From: Marinospirillum sp.
Lineage (GTDB): Bacteria; Pseudomonadota; Gammaproteobacteria; Pseudomonadales; Halomonadaceae
DNA: 6,567 bases
Direction: 5' to 3'
Assembly: GCA_007116865.1 (NCBI GenBank)
Contig: SKHR01000087.1
Span: 1 to 6,567 of the forward strand
Shown here: positions 1-6,400 of the stretch, one piece after another
How the letters are laid out: every line of letters starts with the position of its first letter
Numbering within the stretch: position 1 is the stretch's first letter
Translations under genes and position numbers: made by a program
The notes under the pieces: model-generated
Database searches by the model: none
The model's input: only the letters and a program-made list of their open reading frames with translations
Told to the model about the DNA's origin: nothing

Positions 1-753
1 CGCGAAAGCCAGGCCTTGTTGATCGGTGCGGGTGAAACCATCGAGCTGGTCGCCCGACATTTGCGCAATGCCGGTGTGCAGCGGATGGTGATCGCCAATC
101 GTACGGTGGATCGTGCTCAGGCTCTGGCTGATGAAATGCAAGGTAAAGCGGTGGCATTAAGCGCGATTCCCGATGAGTTGCCTAAAGCCGATATCGTGAT
201 CAGCTCCACGGCGGCGCCTCTGCCAATTCTGGGCAAAGGCATGGTGGAGCGGGCGCTGAAACTGCGCCGCCACAAGCCGGTTTTCATGGTGGATATCGCG
301 GTTCCACGGGATATTGAGCCTCAGGTAGGTGAGCTGGACGATGTGTTTTTGTTCACCGTTGATGACCTGCAGGAGGTCATCGAAGAAAACATGGCCGCTC
401 GGCGTGAAGCAGCGGATCAGGCAGATGCACTGATACGTACCTGTGTTAACGACTTTATGCGCAGCCTGCGCATTCGTGATGCCGGGCGCATGATCGGTGA
501 GTTTCGCCAGCAGGCTCAACAACTGGCCGATGCCGAACTGGCCGCCGCGTTACAGCAGTTGGCGCAAGGGCAAAACCCGGAAGAAGTGCTGCAAAAGCTG
601 TGTCGCAGCCTGACCAATAAGTGGCTGCACTATCCGACCTTGAAACTCAGAGAGGCGTCAGCCGACAATCGTTGTGAATTTCTCTCTTCAGCGGCTGAAC
701 TTCTCAATCTCGATGCGGGCCAACGCCTGGATAAAACCGATAAACCTTCATGA
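1..753 (+). CDS. hemA: Glutamyl-tRNA reductase, 3' part (5' end outside window)
   Basis: Glutamyl-tRNA reductase uses NADPH to reduce glutamyl-tRNA(Glu) to glutamate-1-semialdehyde, the first committed step of the C5 route to 5-aminolevulinate and heme, in the cytoplasm. The frame is open from base 1, so the gene enters from the left. 250 codons are present, against about 418 residues in E. coli, so roughly the first 170-180 residues are missing. These include the catalytic domain with the active-site cysteine. The visible part begins at the NADPH-binding Rossmann fold, with GAGETIE at fragment residues 9-15 and the conserved ANRT a little later. The family signature VDIAVPRD is at 97-104, followed by SVDD-like FTVDDLQ and a C-terminal helical dimerisation domain from about residue 150. 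The stop codon overlaps the prfA start in ATGA. An ATG at 16-18 is not the start, because it would cut into the Rossmann fold. The identification is secure; the missing N terminus is simply the window edge. Confidence 0.96.
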   Translation, partial: RESQALLIGAGETIELVARHLRNAGVQRMVIANRTVDRAQALADEMQGKAVALSAIPDELPKADIVISSTAAPLPILGKGMVERALKLRRHKPVFMVDIAVPRDIEPQVGELDDVFLFTVDDLQEVIEENMAARREAADQADALIRTCVNDFMRSLRIRDAGRMIGEFRQQAQQLADAELAAALQQLAQGQNPEEVLQKLCRSLTNKWLHYPTLKLREASADNRCEFLSSAAELLNLDAGQRLDKTDKPS

Positions 754-1838
754 AAGCTTCAATCCATCAACGCCTTGAAAACCTCAGTCTGAGGTATGAA
801 GAAATTGCCGCGCTACTCTCCGATCAGGAAACCCTCAGTCAAGCGGATCGATTTCGTCAGCTGTCGATCGAATATGCGGAGCTTGAGCCGGTGGTGCAGT
901 GTTTTCAGGCTTATCAAAGTGCGCAACAGGATCGAGCCGCTGCCGAAGAAATGCTGGCCGGAGAAACCGATGCCGAGATGCGCGAAATGGCACGCGAAGA
1001 AATGCAGCAACTGGATGCCCAGCTCGCCCAGTTAGACACCGAACTGCAAACCCTGCTATTGCCCCGCGACCCGGATGATGGTCGTAACGTGTTTTTGGAA
1101 GTGCGTGCCGGAACCGGGGGTGACGAGGCCGCGCTTTTTGCCGCCGACCTGTTTCGCATGTACAGCCGTTATGCTGAAAACCAGGGCTGGAAAGTCGAAG
1201 TGATCAGCGCCAATGAAAGTGAGCTAGGCGGTTTTAAAGAAATCATTGCACGCATCAGCGGGCGCGCCGTCTATGCCCAGATGAAGTTTGAGTCGGGTGC
1301 TCATCGCGTCCAGCGAGTTCCTGCCACCGAGTCGCAAGGCCGTATTCATACCTCAGCCTGCACGGTGGCGGTGATGCCGGAAGCCGATGAGCAGGCCGAA
1401 GTGCAGATCAACCCAGAAACCCTGCGGATTGACACCTTTCGGTCATCCGGTGCCGGGGGGCAGCACGTCAATACCACCGATTCTGCGATACGCATCACCC
1501 ACCTGCCCAGTGGTCTGGTGGTGGAGTGTCAGGACGAGCGTTCGCAGCATAAAAACAAAGCCAAGGCCATGTCCTTGCTGGCGACCCGCTTAAAACAGCA
1601 GGCCGATGAAAAGGCACGTCAGGCCCAGGCCGATACCCGCAAATCCCTGGTCGGCAGTGGTGATCGGTCGGAGCGGATTCGCACCTATAACTACCCTCAG
1701 GGGCGAGTGACGGATCATCGTATCAATCTGACTCTCTACAAGCTGGATGAAATTCTCAGTGGTGATCTGGACGTTGTGATCCAGCCCCTGGTACAGGAAC
1801 ATCAAGCCGAACTCCTGACCCGTCTGGGCGATGCATGA
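750..1838 (+). CDS. prfA: Peptide chain release factor 1 (RF1)
   Basis: RF1 reads UAA and UAG stop codons in the ribosomal A site and triggers release of the finished protein. The 362-residue product is close to the 360 of E. coli RF1. An N-terminal helical domain is followed by the conserved GTGGDEA at residues 121-127. The stop-codon recognition tripeptide is PAT at 191-193, the PxT type of RF1, whereas RF2 has SPF at this place. The catalytic GGQ is at 236-238, within SSGAGGQHVNTTDSA, followed by the conserved ECQDERSQHKNKAKA stretch and GSGDRSERIRTYN. The ATG at 750 overlaps the hemA stop by 4 bases and only a poor Shine-Dalgarno precedes it, so translation is probably coupled to hemA. 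The stop overlaps prmC in the same way. PrmC is expected to methylate Gln238. All key residues are present, and nothing suggests a paralogue such as RF2 or PrfH. Confidence 0.98.
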   Translation: MKASIHQRLENLSLRYEEIAALLSDQETLSQADRFRQLSIEYAELEPVVQCFQAYQSAQQDRAAAEEMLAGETDAEMREMAREEMQQLDAQLAQLDTELQTLLLPRDPDDGRNVFLEVRAGTGGDEAALFAADLFRMYSRYAENQGWKVEVISANESELGGFKEIIARISGRAVYAQMKFESGAHRVQRVPATESQGRIHTSACTVAVMPEADEQAEVQINPETLRIDTFRSSGAGGQHVNTTDSAIRITHLPSGLVVECQDERSQHKNKAKAMSLLATRLKQQADEKARQAQADTRKSLVGSGDRSERIRTYNYPQGRVTDHRINLTLYKLDEILSGDLDVVIQPLVQEHQAELLTRLGDA

Positions 1839-2683
1839 CCCTGAGTGAATGGCGCCGCCAGGCAATTGCGGCTCTGGAACAACAGGGGCATGTCGATGCC
1901 GATTTTCAAGCCCGCTCCCTGTTGCAGCATCATCTGGGGGTCAGTGATGCCCATTTGTTTACCTGGCCAGAGCAGCCGCTGACTACGCCCCAGGCAGCAG
2001 AGCTGGAAGCCAGTCTGGCGCAGCGTTTAGCCGGTCAGCCTCTGGCCTGGATTTTAGGTCACTGGCACTTCTGGGGACTGCCTTTAAAGGTTTCTCCCGC
2101 CACCCTGATCCCGCGTGCGGATACCGAAATCCTGGTCGCTGAAGCTTTAGCCCGGTGCATGCAGCCGCAAGCGCGAGTTCTGGATCTGGGCACGGGCACG
2201 GGTGCGATCGCGTTGGCCCTCAAGTCAGAGCGGCCAGACTGGCAGATTGATGCCGTGGACCAACAGCCCCAGGCGGTGGCGTTAGCTCAGCACAATGCCA
2301 AGACTTTGCAACTGGACATTCAGGTCTGGTGTTCTGACTGGTGGCAAGCAGTCGCCGCCGCGCCTGTTTATGATTTGATTGTCAGCAACCCCCCCTACAT
2401 TGCCACCGACGATCCCCATTTGCGCCAAGGAGATTTGCGCTATGAACCACAGACGGCGCTGGTTGCCGGTGAGGACGGTTTGGATGCCTATCGGGCGATT
2501 TTGGAAGGTGTGTCCTCGCGCCTGAAACCCGGTGGCTGGCTGATTTTTGAGCAGGGGTATGATCAGGCCGAGGCGCTTTGCGAACTTTTGACGCAGGCCG
2601 GTTTCACTCAGGTTGAATGGTTGCGTGATTGGGCCGGAAACCCGCGTGTGACGCTGGGTATGTGGCCTTTGGAGCCTCGTTAA
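1835..2683 (+). CDS. prmC: Release factor glutamine N5-methyltransferase
   Basis: PrmC (formerly HemK) transfers a methyl group from S-adenosylmethionine to the side-chain amide of the GGQ glutamine in release factors RF1 and RF2, which raises the efficiency of termination. The product has 282 residues, against 277 in E. coli. An N-terminal helical substrate-binding domain covers about residues 1-80. The conserved SPATLIPRADTE follows, with PRADTE at 93-98. The class I methyltransferase SAM-binding motif LDLGTGTGA is at 116-124, and the NPPY catalytic motif typical of amide and amine N-methyltransferases is at 185-188. The start ATG at 1835 overlaps the prfA stop as ATGA, so the enzyme is made from the same message as one of its substrates. 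The order hemA-prfA-prmC matches E. coli. PrmB, the paralogue acting on ribosomal protein L3, shares NPPY, but the context and the IPRADTE region favour PrmC. Confidence 0.96.
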   Translation: MTLSEWRRQAIAALEQQGHVDADFQARSLLQHHLGVSDAHLFTWPEQPLTTPQAAELEASLAQRLAGQPLAWILGHWHFWGLPLKVSPATLIPRADTEILVAEALARCMQPQARVLDLGTGTGAIALALKSERPDWQIDAVDQQPQAVALAQHNAKTLQLDIQVWCSDWWQAVAAAPVYDLIVSNPPYIATDDPHLRQGDLRYEPQTALVAGEDGLDAYRAILEGVSSRLKPGGWLIFEQGYDQAEALCELLTQAGFTQVEWLRDWAGNPRVTLGMWPLEPR

Positions 2684-2712
2684 GATATCAGCGACATCTA
2701 ATCAATAAGTCC

Positions 2713-2727
2713 AAAACCCCGGTTTTT
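2713..2727 (+). terminator. Possible weak hairpin with T-tract after prmC
   Basis: About 30 bases after the prmC stop, AAAAC (2713-2717) can pair with GTTTT (2722-2726) around a CCCG loop. The 3' arm itself forms the T-tract (2723-2727). The stem is short and AT-rich, with only one G-C pair, or two if a T is bulged, so it is at best a weak intrinsic terminator for the hemA-prfA-prmC transcript. It could equally be chance. Confidence 0.22.
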
Positions 2728-2732
2728 GTCGT

Positions 2733-2762
2733 GTGACCGAGTAGTCAGCCCAGCGCTAAAGT
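2733..2762 (+). promoter_or_regulatory. Candidate sigma-70-type promoter for lrp
   Basis: A -35-like GTGACC (2733-2738, sharing TGAC with the consensus) lies 18 bases before a -10-like TAAAGT (2757-2762, four of six matches to TATAAT). It falls in the AT-rich gap between prmC and lrp, 45 bases before the chosen lrp start, which fits a normal leader. Both boxes are imperfect, and other placements in this AT-rich stretch are possible. A separate promoter is expected because lrp does not touch the upstream block. Confidence 0.3.
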
Positions 2763-2779
2763 GATAAAAAGAAAATCAC
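2761..2779. promoter_or_regulatory. 19-base dyad (GTGAT-N9-ATCAC), candidate operator upstream of lrp
   Basis: GTGAT at 2761-2765 and ATCAC at 2775-2779 form perfect 5-base inverted arms around an A-rich spacer, aaaaagaaa. The dyad ends 27 bases before the lrp start and touches the proposed -10 box, so a protein bound here could block transcription. Many Lrp/AsnC regulators control their own gene, which makes self-regulation a reasonable guess. However, the site does not clearly match the degenerate 15-base E. coli Lrp consensus. The spacing also does not fit CRP (N6 between TGTGA and TCACA) or FNR (N4 between TTGAT and ATCAA). Confidence 0.35.
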
Positions 2780-2792
2780 ACAATAAAAATAA

Positions 2793-2798
2793 AAGGTG
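2793..2798 (+). promoter_or_regulatory. Ribosome binding site deciding the lrp start
   Basis: AAGGTG at 2793-2798 is a good Shine-Dalgarno match. It leaves 8 bases to the ATG at 2807, a normal distance. The in-frame TTG at 2801 would be only 2 bases away, which is too close, so translation should begin at ATG 2807. Confidence 0.7.
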
Positions 2799-2806
2799 TT
2801 TTGACG

Positions 2807-3313
2807 ATGAAAAACAAATCCGCGCGCAGCCTGGATAAGATTGATCTGAAGATTCTGCAAACCCTGCAAGAAAACGCGCGCATTTCCTATGTAGACCTGG
2901 CCAACACAGTTGGACTGTCCACCACGCCCTGCCTGGAAAGGGTCAAACGCCTTGAGCGCAATGGCGTGATTCTGGGTTATGAAGCCAAGCTCAACCCCCG
3001 TTATCTGCGAGCTAACCTGCTGGTTTTTGTTGAAATCAGCCTGGAAACCCAATCGCCTGAAGTCTTTGAAGAGTTCCGCAAAGCCGTTGCCAGCCAGCCG
3101 CAAATTCAGGAGTGTCATCTGGTGTCCGGCAAGTTTGACTATATCCTCAAGTGTCGAATTCCCGAGATGAGTGCCTATCGTCAGCTTTTAGGTGAAGTCG
3201 TGTTGATGCTGCCGGGTGTCAAAGAATCAAAAAGCTACGTGGTCATGGAAGAGGTCAAAGAAACTGCACAACTCTTCGTGCCACCACTGGATGAATTTGA
3301 TCTGGATGAATAG
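2807..3313 (+). CDS. lrp: Leucine-responsive regulatory protein, Lrp/AsnC family
   Basis: Lrp is a DNA-binding global regulator of amino acid metabolism, transport and related functions. It assembles into octamers or hexadecamers that bend and wrap DNA, with leucine or other amino acids as effector. The 168-residue product is close to E. coli Lrp (164) and aligns without gaps from LDKIDLKIL to YVVMEEVK, as far as I can recall the E. coli sequence. A winged helix-turn-helix covers about residues 10-62, with ISYVDLANTVGLS then TTPCLERVKRLE as the recognition region. A linker leads to the effector-binding RAM domain at about 70-150, which includes ECHLVSGKFDY (102-112) and SYVVMEEVK (143-151). 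The strong SHLVSG/FDY match makes true Lrp more likely than a specialised AsnC-type paralogue. The C-terminal tail is unusually acidic (PPLDEFDLDE). ATG 2807 is preferred over TTG 2801 because of the Shine-Dalgarno spacing. A candidate promoter and dyad lie just upstream. Confidence 0.9.
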   Translation: MKNKSARSLDKIDLKILQTLQENARISYVDLANTVGLSTTPCLERVKRLERNGVILGYEAKLNPRYLRANLLVFVEISLETQSPEVFEEFRKAVASQPQIQECHLVSGKFDYILKCRIPEMSAYRQLLGEVVLMLPGVKESKSYVVMEEVKETAQLFVPPLDEFDLDE

Positions 3314-3321
3314 GGTGTAAC

Positions 3322-3360
3322 CGACGAAGCAAGCGGGCTTTGTCAGTCGCGCGTTTTTTT
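3322..3360 (+). terminator. Terminator-like hairpin and T-run after lrp
   Basis: Nine bases after the lrp stop, GACGAAGC (3323-3330) can pair with GCTTTGTC (3337-3344), with one G-U pair and a 6-base loop. An alternative fold pairs CGAC (3322-3325) with GTCG (3346-3349) around a shorter inner stem, which brings the structure to 4 bases from a run of seven T (3354-3360). The gap between stem and T-run is not ideal for an intrinsic terminator. The position between lrp and a gene of unrelated function still makes termination plausible. Confidence 0.4.
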
Positions 3361-3400
3361 GGTTCAATGCGTTTTTGTTTTTCGCCAATGGACACAACGC

Positions 3401-6400
3401 ATGTCACACCTGTTGCGCATTATCATGATCCACGGCCATCTGGATGGCGTCATGGAGCTGGATCTGGATGGACACACCAATATCTGCGGAACCAATGCAT
3501 CGGGCAAAACCACGCTGCAGCGTTTGATTCCGGTTTTTTACGGAGAGCAACCCAATCGGGTGGTGCCCAAGACCCGTAAAAAATTCGATGAATTTTATCT
3601 GCCCCACCGCAATAGCTATCTGATTTACGAATATCGTACCGAGACAGGCAAAACCTGCCAGGCGGTTTTGACTCGTAACAAAGAAGGCGGCGTGGCCTAT
3701 CGTTTTTTGGATGCCGCTTACCAGCCCCAGCAGTACCTGACCGAAAACGAACAGGGTTTATTGGCGCTCAGTTATGAAGATTGGCAGACGGGTTTGCGGG
3801 CGCAAAAAATAGATTTTTCCAGCAAGTTGCAAGCCACGACCGAATACCGCAGTGTGATTCAGAACGACTTCACCCTGCTGCGAGGTCAGGCACGTGAGGG
3901 CTTGCGTCTGCGCCAGATGGCAGCGCAGTTCAGTCTGGTGCGACAAACCCATCGTATCCGCCATATGGAAAAACTGGTGTACGCCGTGCATGCCAAAGAA
4001 GGCAAGATGGATACCCTGAAAACCATGCTGGCAGCGATTTTTGAAGAAGATGGTGTCGAGCTGCCAGAAACCCGCATCAAAAATACCAAAGCCAAGGAAT
4101 GGATTCAGCGCATGCGTCAGTCGATGCGCCTGGAGCCTTTGCAGACTCAGTATGAAAAACTGGCAGAACTGGGTGTGCAACTGGATCAGATTGAAACCAG
4201 TCTGTGGCAGCTGCAACCCCGGTTGGTTCAGGACCTGTCTCAGTTAGAGCAGCAGCGTGCGGATGCCGAAGCGGCCTTTCAAGCCCTGGAGCGCGAGCGT
4301 CGCCAGGCTCAGCAAGCCTATGAAGAAAATCGCGACCAGCTCAACGACCAGCTCAGCAGTTGGACCAGCCAGCAGCGCCAGGCCAGCGATCAACTGGATG
4401 TGATCCAGGCGCGTTGGGATGAGTTTGAAGCACTGGATATGCCCGCTTTGCAGCTGGCCCAGCAACAACTGCCTCATTGGCGTGAGGAGCAGGAAGAAGA
4501 CCAGCAGCATTATCGGCTGTTACGTGAACAACAAGGTGACCTGCACGAACAATTCAAAGAACGCCAGTGGGCGCTGACCGAAAAACTCAATCAGCGCCTG
4601 GAACAGAACAATCAAAAAATTCGCCAGCTGCAAACACAAAAAGAAGCCTTGCTGCATCAGTTAGCCAGCCGTAAAGCTGAACGTGGCCGTGACTATGATG
4701 CCCAGCGTGATCAAATGCAGGCCGATTACCAGACCCAGCTGGATGAGCTCGGTCAGCATCTGGCCGGATTAAAAGCCCAGCAGCAGGGGGTGTTCAGTCA
4801 TGCTGAAGAACGGGATGCCCTGCAAGCGGCGCAAGCGCGGATTGAACTGGCCCAGCAGCAACGCCAACACCTTAGCAAACAGCTGGAGCAGCAGCTTCAG
4901 CAGCTGACTCAGCGCCAGCAGACCCGCCAGCAGGCGGATGAAGCGCTCACGCTGGCTCGCCGTCAACTGAGCCAGGCAGAAGCGCATTGCCGGGCGCTTT
5001 ATGCCCAGCGCGACCCGGAAACCGGCAGCCTGCGTTACTATCTGCGCAGCCAGCAGCCGGGCTGGGAGCAAACCCTGGGCAAGGTCCTGCGTGAGGATTT
5101 ATTGACGCGCAGTGATTTATCGCCACAGCCTGCCGCACAAAACAGCAGCCAGCTATTCAATCTCACGCTGGATCTGAACGCCATTGATCTGCCTGACTAT
5201 GCGCAGGAAGAAACCGCACTGGCTGAGGCGATAGAACGGGCTGAATATCAGACGGCCCAACAGGCCCAGCAGATGCGCGAGGCAGAGCAAACCCTGCATC
5301 AAGCCAATGAGGCGGTCAAAACCCAACAGCAACAGGTGGATCAGCTGCGTCATGAACGTGATCAGGCCGATCAGGAGGTGCAATACGCTACCGAGGCCCG
5401 TGATCGCCTGCAAGCCCAGCAGACTCAACTGGAAATCCAGCGGCGTGAAGCGCTGGACAAGGAGGTCCAACAGCTGCAGCAGCAGTGGCAAAAACTTCAG
5501 ACCCAGCGAAACGAAGCCCTGGATGCCCTGCGTGAAGATCACCAGGGGCAGTTGCTGGAACTGGAAGCGGACAATCAGTTGCAGATGGATGATCTGGCTC
5601 AGCAACTGGAACAGCTGGAGACACAAATCCAGCAGCGCCGGGCAGACCATGCGGCCCAGTTGCAAGAATTGCAGACCGCCCATGAACAAGTCCTGCGGGA
5701 AGAAGGGGTTGATCCTCATACGCTGCGCAGTGTTGAGGCGCGTATCCAGGCACGTGAGCAGCAGATCCAGCAAACGGTGAGCCGCCAGGATGAACTGGAG
5801 GCGTATCAGACCTTTGTGCGCGAGGACTGGCAAAAACGCAAGCCGCGCCTGGTCGAAGAAGAAGCCAGGCTGAATGCCCAGGTACGCGACGCGCAAACGC
5901 AGCTGGATCGCCTTAAAAGTCAGTGGCAGGCACAAAAAGCTCAATGCCAGGCACAACAGGACAGTCTGCAAACTCAAATGCGCCAGGCCGAAGATCAGTT
6001 GGGTCAGATACGTCAGGTGATGAACCAGCTGGAAGCCTTGCCGCCACCTTCGCAAGCGCCTCAGACCTTGCAGCAAGCCGGAGATCTGGCCGAACGACTG
6101 GAACGCGCGCGCAGTGGCTTGAAACAGCGGGCTCAGTGGTTGCGTGATTTGCAGGAGCGTTTTGCCCGCTTTGAAGCAGAGCTGGTACGTGATGCCCAGG
6201 CCAGCTTTATTGAGCTGTTCCATCAGCAAAAACAAACCCTGCTGGATGCCAAAGAAGGCATGGATATGGATGAACGCCAGTTCATTCCCCTGATTTCAGA
6301 GCTGTTGCAGCTGTTGCAGGATCAACAACATCTGCTGCTGGAGGAAGGCCGTAATCTGGGTGGCGATCTGAGCAAGTTCTTTACCGTGTTCCGTGATTTG

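Noticed and set aside
2801..2806. TTG at 2801 as an upstream start for lrp
   Set aside because: It would add two residues and lies only 2 bases from the Shine-Dalgarno AAGGTG, while ATG 2807 has normal spacing.
2756..3118. A 120-codon minus-strand frame across lrp and its upstream region
   Set aside because: It is a shadow of lrp; its translation shows no known family, and the plus strand is clearly coding.
3311..3401. The lrp TAG stop and the long ATPase share a reading frame with no further stop between them, suggesting readthrough to an Lrp-ATPase fusion
   Set aside because: Twenty-nine stop-free codons in one of three frames is common by chance, the gap is T-rich and unlike coding sequence, and a terminator-like hairpin lies within it.
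3340..3579. A 79-codon plus-strand frame overlapping the start of the ATPase gene
   Set aside because: It overlaps the P-loop coding region in another frame, has no ribosome binding site and no recognisable protein features.
4800..5700. CAG/CAGCAG-rich stretches that look like short tandem repeats
   Set aside because: The triplets are interrupted and in frame with Gln codons of the coiled coil; no exact tandem array was found, so this is biased composition rather than a repeat element.
5153..6235. A 360-codon open frame on the minus strand, rich in Leu and Gln, which might look like a membrane protein
   Set aside because: It is the antisense of the Gln/Leu-rich coiled-coil arm. CAG and CTG codons read as CTG and CAG on the other strand, which suppresses stops and gives artificial Leu-rich runs. 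The plus-strand frame is continuous with a recognisable P-loop ATPase.
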